From Nannocystis sp. (GTDB lineage: Bacteria; Myxococcota_A; Polyangia; Nannocystales; Nannocystaceae): a DNA stretch of 64,000 nucleotides. Below the pieces are notes generated by a model. It did no database searches, was not told the origin of the DNA, and saw only the letters and a program-made list of their open reading frames with translations. The position numbers were made by a program, and so were the translations under genes. Of this stretch, positions 29,240 through 38,628 are shown piece by piece. Numbering within the stretch: position 1 is the stretch's first letter; the number at the start of each line of letters is the position of its first letter. The stretch covers positions 62,001 through 126,000 of the forward strand of contig NZ_JADJNN010000010.1 of assembly GCF_016714285.1 (NCBI RefSeq), in the 5' to 3' direction.

Positions 29240-30756
29240 ATGAACGCGACCCTCGATGTCCGCGTGCTCCTCCACGGCGAGGCGGTCAACAACCTGCGCT
29301 TCGACCAGTCCGTGATCCGCATCGGCCGCGAGCGCGACGCCGAGGGCGCCCCCAACGACATCGTGCTGGCCAGCAAGGGCGTGTCCCGCAGCCACGCCCA
29401 GATCCTCGTCGGCGACGGGGGCGTGACCGTGATCGACCGCTCGCGTCACGGCACCTTCGTCAACGGCGAGCGCGTGCAGGGCCCTCGTCGGCTCGCGGCG
29501 AGCGACGTGATCGAGATCGACGCCTACACGATCCAGTGCGAGCTCGGCTCCCCCGACGCCACCAGACAGGCCGTGCCAGATCCCAACACAACAGCACCTG
29601 AGCTCAACCTCGTTCCGGTTCGTCCGCGCCCGAGAGCTCACCCCTCGCGCTGGTCTACCGCGAGCTCGCCGCCCAGCACGGTGCGGCGCGCTGGGGTCAG
29701 GCCGCCAGCCTCGGACGCGCCGATCTCCCGCGCGCGACCGAGGCCGCCCGCCGCCTCATCGCCGCGCGCCTGCAAGAGCTGCCTGCCGGAGCGCCCTGGC
29801 CCGAGCGACTCGCGCGCGAGCTGTGCGGCCTCGGCCCGCTCGACGACATCCTCGACGATGTCCACGTCACCGCCCTCAGCGTCCGCGGCACCGCGGCGAT
29901 CCAGGTCCGCCGCGGTGAGTCCAGGAGCTCGCGGCGGCCCGCTTCTCCTGCGTCGAAGCGGTTCACGCCGCGATCGAGCGGTGGACCGGCCAGAGCCTCG
30001 GTGAGCACGGGCGCCTCGAGGCCGCGCCCTGCGAGGGCACCTCGTTGCTCGCGCTCGACTGCGATCTCGCTCCCGGCGGACCGATCATCCATGTCACCCG
30101 AGCCCGGCGCACTTGCCCACCCGGCCTCACCGAACTCGTCGGCGAGCGCGTGCTCCCACAAGCCGCGGCCGACCTGCTCGGCGAGTGCGTCCGTCGCGGC
30201 CGCACATTCCTGCTCCACGGCGACGCCCCGGCCGACCTGTCACCGCTGACCCGCGCCCTGATCGCCGCCCGTCCCGCCGATCGCAACGTCGCGGTCGTCC
30301 GTCGCGTCGGCGCGTGGGATACCGGCGACCTCCTCGTCCTCGCGGGCGAACGTTCCGGGGGCCCTGGCCTCGGCGTGTCGCCTCGACCCCGACTGGCTCG
30401 TCGTCGAGGAGGTCGAGCCCGGCGACGCGAGCGACCTGTGCGACGGCCTGCGTCACCCCGGCGGCGGCACGATCGCCACCCTGCGAGCCCGCTCTGCCGA
30501 CGCCGCGATCACCCGTCTCGCCGCCATGTTCGCGGCGGCGAGCGGCTGGTCCGACCTGCAGGCCGCGCGTTCCGTCGTCACCACCGGCCTCGACGTCTTC
30601 ATCGGCATCCGCCGTGCCACCGCTGGTGGCTCGGTCGTCCACACGATCGCCGAGGCGCGCCCTGGCGCTCGCGGTGAACTCGCTGAACTCTTCACCTGGA
30701 ACGCTGACACCGCCGGGATCAACCCGACCGACGTCGAGATCCACCTGCTCCGCTGA
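29240..30756 (+). CDS. FHA domain fused to degenerate CpaF/TadA-like secretion ATPase, three frame changes
   Basis: It starts at the ATG at 29240. Residues 1-110 are a clear FHA domain (VIRIGRERDAEGAPNDIVL, SRSHAQILV, RHGTFVNGERV). The rest follows the CpaF family: LCGLGPLDDILDDVHVTALSV, HGRLEAAP, LLGECVRRGRTFLLHG, DWLVVEEVEPGDASDL and GGGTIATLRARSADAAITRL. Where CpaF has the Walker A GSGKTT, this protein has GDAPADLSPLTRAL, with no Lys or Thr. It is therefore probably a non-hydrolysing relative. Frame changes near 29625, 29918 and 30357 are needed; the last is in a G-run. Joined length is about 505. It is eight bases before tssJ, so co-transcribed with the T6SS genes. Confidence 0.68.
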
Positions 30757-30763
30757 GGTCCCC

Positions 30764-31540
30764 GTGCTGCGCACCCTGCTCTTGTTCTCAGCCTCGCTCG
30801 TCGCCCTGTCCGCCTGCAGGCCGCGCGGTGAGTGCACGGCCGAACCCGTCGGCGTGCAGCTCCTCGCCATCTCCGACCCCGTCCTCAACCCCGACGACGA
30901 CGGCAAGTCGTGGCCGACCAACCTCCGCATCTACGAGCTCAAGAGTGACATCGACCTCGAGCAGCTCGAGTTCGACGCGGTGCGCAGCGAGGCCGAGAAG
31001 GTGTTCGGCGAGGCCCTCGTGAAGGTGCACGAGAAGGACATCTATGCCGACCGACGCAAGCTCTGGCAGCTCGTGCTCGACCCGAGCACCAGGCACGTCG
31101 TCACCGTCGGTTTATTCCGCGAGCCGATCGCCGACGCCTGGTATCAGGCCTACACGCTCCCGGCCGACCTCCCCGCCCAGCGCTGCGAGGCCAAGCGACG
31201 CGGCAAGACGCCGCTCGATCCCTGCGTTTTCCTCGCCTTCGAGCGCAACGAGATCTCAGGCGGTCGCTTCCCGCCTGCCGGGTTCGACGTCAAGGCCTTC
31301 GAGATCACCTGCGCCCCGGTCGTCGCGCCGCCCGGCAAGAAGCCGAAGAAAAAGAAGAAGCGATCGTGGCGCATCCCAGACGTGCCGCAGACGCCGCAGC
31401 TGCCGCAGACCCCCCAGGCCCCGCAACTGCCGCAGACCCCGCAGGCCCCTCAGCTGCCCCAGACCCCGCAGGCCCCGCAGCTGCCGCAGGCACCGCGCGG
31501 TCCGACGATGCCCCAGGCTCCGCGCCTACCCGGAAGATGA
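30764..31540 (+). CDS. tssJ: T6SS outer-membrane lipoprotein TssJ with Pro/Gln repeat tail
   Basis: The protein has 258 residues from a GTG at 30764. The signal peptide ends in the lipobox LSAC (TLLLFSASLVALSAC). The TssJ domain spans about 25-185: VQLLAISDPVLNPDDDG, LRIYELKS, VVTVGLFREP, WYQAYTLP. Unlike typical TssJ (roughly 150-180 residues), it continues with KKPKKKKKRSW and a repeat tail PQTPQAPQLPQTPQAPQLPQ. TssJ anchors the TssLM complex to the outer membrane. The intact frame, and position just before tssK, tssL and tssM, support the call. The tail might contact peptidoglycan or a partner; that is inference. Confidence 0.82.
   Translation: MLRTLLLFSASLVALSACRPRGECTAEPVGVQLLAISDPVLNPDDDGKSWPTNLRIYELKSDIDLEQLEFDAVRSEAEKVFGEALVKVHEKDIYADRRKLWQLVLDPSTRHVVTVGLFREPIADAWYQAYTLPADLPAQRCEAKRRGKTPLDPCVFLAFERNEISGGRFPPAGFDVKAFEITCAPVVAPPGKKPKKKKKRSWRIPDVPQTPQLPQTPQAPQLPQTPQAPQLPQTPQAPQLPQAPRGPTMPQAPRLPGR
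31385..31495 (+). repeat. 27-bp coding repeats (PQTPQAPQL) in tssJ
   Basis: A nine-residue unit PQTPQAPQL is repeated about three times, preceded by a shorter PQTPQL unit. Third-codon bases vary between copies, so the repeat is not a simple recent slippage product. Confidence 0.75.
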
Positions 31541-31544
31541 ACCA

Positions 31545-32918
31545 ATGACGATCGCCACCGCATCAAGGCCGCTGTGGAGCGAGGGCATGTTGATGTGCCC
31601 CCAGCACATGCAGCAGCAGGACCTCTATCATGAGCAGCACCTGCAAGCGCGCTTGCAGGCGCTCTCCGCCGCCCCATGGGGCGTCACCAGCGTGTTGTTC
31701 GACGCTTCGGCGCTCAAGGCCGGCACCCTGCAGCTGAGCAGCTTCCGCGGCGTCCTGCCCGACGGCACCCCGATCAGCTTCGACGCCCTCAGCCCGCTAC
31801 GTCCCCCGAGCCGCGCCATCGCCCCGCACTTCCCCGCCAAGCTCGAAGCCCTCGGCGTTCACCTCGGCCTGCCGCTGATGCGCGAGGGCGTCGCCAACTA
31901 CGCGCTCTTGAGCGACGCCTCGGCCGCCCAGCGCTTTCGCGGCGTCGTGCGCCGCGTCTTCGACCTCACCCTTGCCCGCAATGAGCGCGAGCTGCAGGTC
32001 AGCGAGCCCGCCCTGGTGCTCCTGTTCGACGGCGAGCCGCACAAGGACCACGCCATCCTCAAGATCGGCGAGATCGTGCGCGACCAGGCCGGCGGCTTCA
32101 CCCTCGCCGAGGGCTTCATCCCGCCGGCGCTCGCCATCTCGGCCGCGCCCAACCTCGTCGCCGAGCTGCAGGACATCCTCAGCCGCGGCATGACCCGCCG
32201 GCGCAAGCTCGCCGAGGAGCGGCGCGGCCGCAGCAGCGCCAAGATCGACCTGACGATCCGCGAGCTCGAGAAGGTCCTGTTCCTGCACGCGCTCGACCGC
32301 AGCCTCGCCCCGCTCAAGCACTGCAGCGACACCCCGGAGACGCACCCGCTCCCGCTGTACCTCGCGCTGACGGAACTCGCCGGCGCTCTCATGACGGTCT
32401 CGAGCGAGGGCGACCCCGCCGACCTCCCCTCCTTTCAGTACAGCGATCTTCGTGCCACCTTCACGCCGCTGTTCTCCGAGCTCCGCCGCTTGCTCAGCAA
32501 GGAGTTCGACCCGGTGTACATCGAGGTTCCGCTGCGCATCCACGAGGCCAGTTCGTGGCTCGGCGAGTTCCGCGACGAGCGCCTGCTGCACTGTACGACC
32601 TTCGTGATGATCGTCGAGGTCGAGGGCGACCTCGTCATCGCCTCGGCCGAGATCCCGGATATCGCCAAGATCTCGTCGTGGAAGCGGATCGCCGCGATCG
32701 TGCGCTTGCAGGCTCTTGGCGTGCCGATCCGCGCGACCTTCCGGCCGCCCCCGGAGATCCCCATGCAGCCCAACCAGGTCTACTTCATCCTCGATACCAG
32801 CGACCAGCTGTGGCAGGAGCTGGTCGCCGACCGCAAGATCGCCTTCTTCCTGCGCGCGCCCTACGACCCCCAGCGGGCCCGCGTGCGCCTCGTGGCGATC
32901 CCCCGCAAGGAGCCCTGA
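31545..32918 (+). CDS. tssK: T6SS baseplate protein TssK
   Basis: The protein has 457 residues. The N-terminus LWSEGMLMCPQHMQQQDLYHE is the standard TssK signature. The shoulder and head regions follow: ALVLLFDGEPHKDHAILKIGEI, GGFTLAEGFIPPAL and, near the end, NQVYFILDTSDQLWQEL and IAFFLRAPYDP. TssK links the baseplate to the TssLM complex. The frame is intact and starts four bases after tssJ. Confidence 0.93.
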   Translation: MTIATASRPLWSEGMLMCPQHMQQQDLYHEQHLQARLQALSAAPWGVTSVLFDASALKAGTLQLSSFRGVLPDGTPISFDALSPLRPPSRAIAPHFPAKLEALGVHLGLPLMREGVANYALLSDASAAQRFRGVVRRVFDLTLARNERELQVSEPALVLLFDGEPHKDHAILKIGEIVRDQAGGFTLAEGFIPPALAISAAPNLVAELQDILSRGMTRRRKLAEERRGRSSAKIDLTIRELEKVLFLHALDRSLAPLKHCSDTPETHPLPLYLALTELAGALMTVSSEGDPADLPSFQYSDLRATFTPLFSELRRLLSKEFDPVYIEVPLRIHEASSWLGEFRDERLLHCTTFVMIVEVEGDLVIASAEIPDIAKISSWKRIAAIVRLQALGVPIRATFRPPPEIPMQPNQVYFILDTSDQLWQELVADRKIAFFLRAPYDPQRARVRLVAIPRKEP

Positions 32919-32919
32919 C

Positions 32920-33633
32920 GTGCAGGCAACCCGCTGGCTGCGCGAGCGCGTCGCCGACGCCTTCTCGCTGATCTTCCTGCTCGAGCGCAGCGTGCGGATC
33001 GGCGGCCTCGACCCGCACGCCGTTCGCCAGGCGATCGAGGCTGCCGTCGTCCGCGTGAAGTACGACGATCGCGCCCGAACCCTCGGCTTCACCCCCGAGC
33101 ACATGAACCGCGTCCGTCTCGCGCTCATCGCCACCGCCGACGAGATCACCCAGCGCCCCGGCTCGCGCATCAACTACGCCGCGCCGCCGCCGCCCGGACA
33201 GCCGCCCCTGCTGCAGCAGAAGCACTTCAACGGCACCACGATCGCCGGCCACACCTTCTTCGCCGAGCTCGCCCAGACCATCGACAGCCGCGTCGCCAGC
33301 GAGCCCGAGGCCGCCGTGCTCGAAGCCTACGCCGTGTGCCTCGCCTTCGGCTTTCGCGGCAAGTACGAGGCCCACGACATCGAGGGCTACGAGGCGATGC
33401 GGGCCCGTCTCAACGACAAGCTGCGGCGCTCCCTCGCGGTCCCGGTCGAGCTCCCCGTCGCCGTACCAGCCCCCTGGCCGCAGCAGCGCTCGCTGCACGC
33501 CCCTCTGCTGTGGATCGGCGGCCTCTCCGTGCTGTTCGCCGTCGCCATGCTCCTCACTTATCACCTGGTCCTCGTGGCTGACGCCTCCGCGCTGCGCCTG
33601 CGGCTCGGCGAACTGCTGACCTTCCCCTTCTGA
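32920..33633 (+). CDS. tssL: T6SS inner-membrane protein TssL (DotU family)
   Basis: The protein has 237 residues from the GTG at 32920, one base after the tssK stop. The cytoplasmic DotU domain shows ALIATADEITQRPGSRINY, FFAELAQTIDSRVASEPE and LEAYAVCLAFGFRGKYE. A single C-terminal membrane segment (about 202-222) reads LLWIGGLSVLFAVAMLLTY, leaving a short periplasmic tail. It has no OmpA-like extension, so peptidoglycan anchoring must come from another protein. It forms the membrane complex with TssM and TssJ. Confidence 0.9.
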   Translation: MQATRWLRERVADAFSLIFLLERSVRIGGLDPHAVRQAIEAAVVRVKYDDRARTLGFTPEHMNRVRLALIATADEITQRPGSRINYAAPPPPGQPPLLQQKHFNGTTIAGHTFFAELAQTIDSRVASEPEAAVLEAYAVCLAFGFRGKYEAHDIEGYEAMRARLNDKLRRSLAVPVELPVAVPAPWPQQRSLHAPLLWIGGLSVLFAVAMLLTYHLVLVADASALRLRLGELLTFPF

Positions 33634-33639
33634 GCTCCT

Positions 33640-36600
33640 ATGCGCAACTTCGCCGCCTTCGCCGGTCTGATCGCTGTACTCGTCGGCCTCGTCGTCGGCG
33701 CCGTCTATCAGCTGGGGCTGCCGCAGATCTACGCCACGATCGCCATCGCCATCGGGGCCTCCGTCATCGCCATTCGCCTCGTCGTCGACGCGATGCAGCG
33801 TTTCGGCTCCGGCGGCTCGGGTAGTGGCGGCCGCTCCCCCGAGGCCGACGCAGCCAAGGCCGCCAAGCTGCTCGCCCGCCAGCAGCGGCAGATCCTCCGT
33901 CGTCGCCTCCGCGGCTTCGTGCGCGCGCTGAAGGCCGTCCAGGAGCCGCCGCGCCTGCGCTACCGCGAGCGCCGCGGGGCGCCCTGGTGGCTGGTCCTCG
34001 GGCCCGAGGCGCACGGCAAGTCGGCGCTGCTCGGCGCTGCGCCAGGTCTCCGTGAGGTTGAAGCTGGCGAGCCCGGCGAGCCGCGCTTCTTCCTCGCCGC
34101 CGACGCGGCCTTCATCGAGATCCCCGCCAACTACCACCTGCGACCCGAGGCCACCCTCGCGCTCGCCGAGCTGCTGCGTAGCATTCGTCGCGCCCGCCCG
34201 CGCCGACCGATCTGCGGCGTGCTGCTGGCCGTCCGCGCCGACCTTCTGCTCAGCAACACCGATGCCACGCTCGCCGCCCTCGACGCGGTCCGTCAGCAGT
34301 ACAACCTCGTCGCCCTCCCGCTCGCCGCCCAGGTCCCCGTCGACCTCGTCGTCACCCAGCTCGATCGCATCGCCGGTCTCGCCGAGCTCACCGCCGGTCT
34401 CCCGTCCACCAGCGGCGTCCTCGGCGTCACTTTGCCGCCGCGCGAGGGCAAGGTCTCGGTCCAGGCCGCCGTGCGCGAGCGGCTCACCGCGCCCGATGGC
34501 CTCCTCGACTGGACCCGTCAGCGCTGCCACGCCCTCGTCGCCCGCGCCGAGCCCGGCGACGGCAAGCAAGCCCGCCTCTATGGCCTCTGGCAGCAGCTCG
34601 ATCGCCTCGCCGAACAGGCCGCCACCGCCGCCGGCCGCCTCGCCGGCCTGCCCCTGCCCGGCGGCGACCCGCTTCGTCTGCGGGGCGTCTACTTCACCTG
34701 CGCCCAGCCCGACCCCGTCGCCCCCGTCGACGAGTGGATGGCCGCGCTCGCCCAGCGGCTCGGCAGCAGCCTCCCGCCCGTCGACGTCGGCGTCGCCATC
34801 GCGCCCGCCTTCACCACCGCCCTCTTCACCGACGAGCTCCCCCGCGACAGCCAATACGCCGACCGCCTGCGCGCCCTCCACCGGCGGCACTTCACCTTCG
34901 CCGCGACCGCCGCCCTCACCGCCGTCGGGCTCACGACGGTCAGCATCCGCGGCATGACCGGCTCCGCCCAGGCCAACCACGAGCTCATGCAGCGCACCCT
35001 CGACAGCGCCAGCGCCGTCTCCTCCCGCGCCGAGCTCTCCGCACTCACGGCCCTCGACGACCTCCGCCTCGCCGCCCTGACCTGGCGCGAGACGGCCCCT
35101 GAGGGCTTCGGCTGGGGCCTGTTCCGCGGCGACGAGCTGGCAACCGCCACCGCGAACGCCTTCACGGGCGCGTTCTGTCGCGGCGTGCTCGCCCCGGCCG
35201 CCGAGCGCAGCGCCCAGCCGCTGCGTCAGTTCGTCGCTCGCTATGGGGGAGGCGGCCTCGCCAGCCGCGGCGAGCACCAGGGAATCTTCGACCACCTCCG
35301 CCAGTACCTCCTCCTATCCGACGCCCCCGACCCCCAGGAGCCTCACCTGTGGAGCACCGACCGCGAGCTGTGGCGCGACCAGCTGCTCGCCACCTGGAAG
35401 GACCTCGACAACGGCGCCGACGACCACCCGGCGCGCGACGATCTTGCAGGCGCAGCTCCAGCTCGTCCAGGCCTCCGCCGCCCCGATCCCCGGCGACGAC
35501 GTGTGTGCTCGCGCGGGCGGCGGTCGTGCCGTCACCCGCGACGCCCAGCTCGTCGCCAGCGTCCGCGAGATCTTGCTGCGCACCCCGCAGAACCGGGCCC
35601 TGGTCGACAAGCTGCTCGCCAAGATCGACCGCAGCAACCTCCCCCGCGTGCACCTCCAGGAGCTCACCAACGCCGTCCGAATCCACGGTGACCAGGACCT
35701 CAGCCCAAGCTTCACCCGCCCCGGCTGGGTCGCCTTCCAGCGCGCCCTCGCCGACCTGCGCCAGCGGGGCGGCGGCGAAGACTGGGTGCTCGCTGACTAC
35801 ACCGCCGGCGCCAGCTACCAGGAGCGCTGCGAGGCCCTTCGTCATCTCTATGCCGAGCGCTACATCCAGGCCTGGCTCGCCTTCTTCGAGCGTCTCCGCC
35901 TGGACAGCCCCGCCACCTGGTCCGAGGCCGTCGCCATCATCAGCGACCTCACCACCCACGAGCCCTTGCGCCACGTCTTCCGGGCGATCCACGACAACAC
36001 CCAGAAGCTCCCGCCGATCATCTGCAGCGAGGCGCAAGCCCTGCTCCCCCAGCGTGCTCGTGCCCGCACCGCCGCGGACCCGAACGCCCGCAACTCCACC
36101 GACATCGCCGCCCGCTTCGCGCGACTCACCGCCTTCGCGATCCCGCCGCAGCCCGGCGGTCAGGCCCGCCTGGCCACCTACCAACTGCTGCTCGTCGGGC
36201 TGCGGCCGCCCTCGAGAAGGCCAAGGGCAACCCGATCAACGAGGCCCAGAGCGCCGGTGAGGTCGCCATCCAGCGCGCACGCAGCACCCTCCACGAGCAG
36301 GTTCAGGGCGCCAACCTCGGGGGTGACTGGGAGAAGCGTGTCGAGGAACTGCTAGCGCCGCCTATCGACGGTATCGGAATCCTCGCCAGCACAGTGATCG
36401 TCGGCGCCCTCAACGAAGAGTGGTGCGCCGCCGTCGTCCGCCCGATCGAGCAGACCATCGCCGGCCGCTACCCCTTCGCGCCCGAGGCCCGCGCCGACGT
36501 CCGGCTCGACGACATCAAGCACCTCCTTCACCCCGAGACCGGCTCGATCGCCAAGTTTCGCCGCGACAAGCTGGGCGCCTACGTCGACGAGCGCGCCAAC

Positions 36601-37182
36601 AACATCGAGGTCCGGAACAATGGCAGCGACGCTCCTCTCCACATCAACCGCGGTGTCGTCGATCTGCTGGACGCCGCCCACAAGCTCGGCCTCCTGCTCC
36701 ACCGCGACGCCGAGATCGGCGTCGACATGGACATCCTGATGCGCTGCGAACGGACCATCTCCAAGGTCATCCTCTCCGTCGATGAGGCCGAGCACCTCTA
36801 CCTGTGCAGCAATGATCCCAGCCGAAAGATCCACTGGCCGGGCAAGTCCGCCGACAAGCGCCGCGCCCTCCTCGAGGTCAAGGGCGACAGCGGCCGCAAC
36901 GACCACAAGCCGTACTACGACGACTTCGCCCTGTTTCGCATGCTCGAGGACGGCCAACCCCGGCGGCGTCCCGGACAGGACAGCTTCGCCGTCGTCTACG
37001 ACTTCAAGCGCTTCAACCTCGGCAACCTCGACATGGTCGTCACCCCGGCTCCGACCCGCGGCGGCGACATCTTCCGCGGCTTCGGCCCGGACCAGCGCTT
37101 CCTCGCCCCCTTCCGCGCCGCCGGCTTCAACGCCCCGCCGCACACCCTCTTCGCCGAGGTCGGCTTCACGTGCCCCCCGTGA
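33640..37182 (+). CDS. tssM: T6SS inner-membrane protein TssM (IcmF), frameshifted near 35435 and 36200
   Basis: The joined protein is about 1,180 residues, normal for TssM. Two N-terminal membrane segments are visible (FAGLIAVLVGLVVGAVYQLG and IYATIAIAIGASVIAIRL), then a cytoplasmic GTPase-like domain with Walker A GPEAHGKSALL, and a third segment (FAATAALTAVGLTTVSI). The periplasmic part is helical and ends in the beta domain that binds TssJ (DSFAVVYDFKRFNLGNLD). Frame changes near 35435 and 36200 split it into three, each resuming without loss of sequence. It overlaps tssC by GTGA. The P-loop is kept, unlike in many TssM proteins. Confidence 0.88.
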
Positions 37183-38611
37183 CCCCGCTCTGCGACGAGC
37201 TGCTGCACGACTGTCCGCAGGACGACCACCCGCGCGCGCGCCTCGGCGTGGTCTCCGTCCTGCGAAGCATCGCCGTCGACACCCCCGCGAGCCTCATCGA
37301 CGCCGTCATGCTCGACCTCATCGTCGCCGACTGCGACCGTCGCATCGCCGCCCAGCTCGACGTGATCTTGCACGACCCGCGGGTCCAGGCCCTCGAGGCG
37401 ACCTGGCGCAGCCTCGCGCTCATGATGGAGCGCATCGACTTCGACGAGAACATCCGCGTCGAGATCCTCCACTGCCGCAAGCAGGACCTGCAGGACGACT
37501 TCGCCGAGGCCGCCGAGCTCCCGCGCTCCGGCCTCTACCAGATCGTCTACGCCCGCGCGATCGGCACCTACGGCGCGCACCCCTACGGCCTCCTGTGCGC
37601 CGACTTCGACTTCGGCCCCGGCGCCGAGGACGTGAGCCTCCTGCGCCAGTGCAGCGCCATCGCGGCGATGGCCCACGCCCCCTTCATCGCCAACGTCGAC
37701 CCCGCCCTGTTCCACCTCCCCGACTTCACCGCTCTCCCGCGCCTGCGAGACTTCGCCGCCGCTCTGTCCGGCCCACGCCTGCGCGCCTGGGACGCCTTGC
37801 GCGCCACCGAGGACGCCCGCTACCTCGGCCTCTGCCTCCCGCGCGTCCTGCTCCGCCCGGCCCATGACCTGCACGCCGACCCCCGCGCCCCGCTGCCGTA
37901 CCGCGAGACCGTTCAGCACCACCGCGAGCTCCTGTGGGGTCGACCCTCCTACGTCTTCGCCGCCCTCGCCGCCGGCTCCTTCGCCCGTCACCGCTGGTGC
38001 GTGCACCTCCTCGGCTCGCGCGCCGCCTCGACGTCATCCAGCTCCGCTGGGACTACCCGTCGCTCCAGGGCCTGTGGCACCGCGTCCCCCTCGAGTGCTT
38101 GCTGACCGCCCGCGTCGAGCAGGCCCTCGCCGACGGCGGCCTCATCGGCCTCGTCTACGAGCGCAGCAGCGGGTGCGCCCGCCTCGTCTCCGCCGCCTCC
38201 TTACAGCGCCCGCGCACCGTCTTCACCAGCACCGATCAGGAGCGGGCCGCACTCGCCGGCGAGCGCCTCGGCGCCCAGCTCCCCTACATCTTCCTCGTCT
38301 CCCGTCTCGCGCACTATTTGAAGTGCGTCCAGCGCGAACGGATCGGCACGTGGAGCGACCGCTCTGCGCTCGAGCGAGAGCTCGAGCTGTGGCTGCGCCA
38401 GTTCGTCTCCGATCAGGATGACGCCCAGTGGGAGGTCCGCGCCCGTCGCCCCCTGCGGCGCGCCTCCGTCCTCGTCGAGGAGGTCGCGGGCCAGACCGGC
38501 TGGTATCGCTGTCGCCTGCAGCTCCAGCCCCACCTCACCCACAACAGCGCCTCGTTCACCCTCTCCCTGTTCGGCAAGCTCGACCGCCCCGCGGCCGAGG
38601 GCGCCGCCTGA
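37179..38611 (+). CDS. tssC: T6SS sheath large-subunit family protein (TssC/EvpB type), frameshifted near 38020
   Basis: The joined protein is about 477 residues from a GTG at 37179 overlapping the tssM stop (GTG at 37170 is an alternative). TssC family landmarks are present: IDAVMLDLIVADCDRRIAAQ, LEATWRSLALMM, GTYGAHPYGLLCADFDF, AMAHAPFIANV, RYLGLCLPRVLLRP and, after the frame change, YIFLVSRLAHYLKCVQRE. The C-terminal strand FTLSLFGKLDRP is intact. There is no tssB before it. Some systems encode two EvpB-family proteins (ImpC and ImpD in rhizobia), so this may be the second, TssB-independent copy. It precedes tssA by 17 bases. Confidence 0.8.
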
Positions 38612-38628
38612 CCCGAAGGACCGCGCGC

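Noticed and set aside
32785..35295. 836-residue open frame on the minus strand across tssK, tssL and tssM
   Set aside because: It is low-complexity Gly/Glu/Ala/Arg sequence with no motifs, opposite to recognisable TssK, TssL and TssM. It is a by-product of high-GC codon use.
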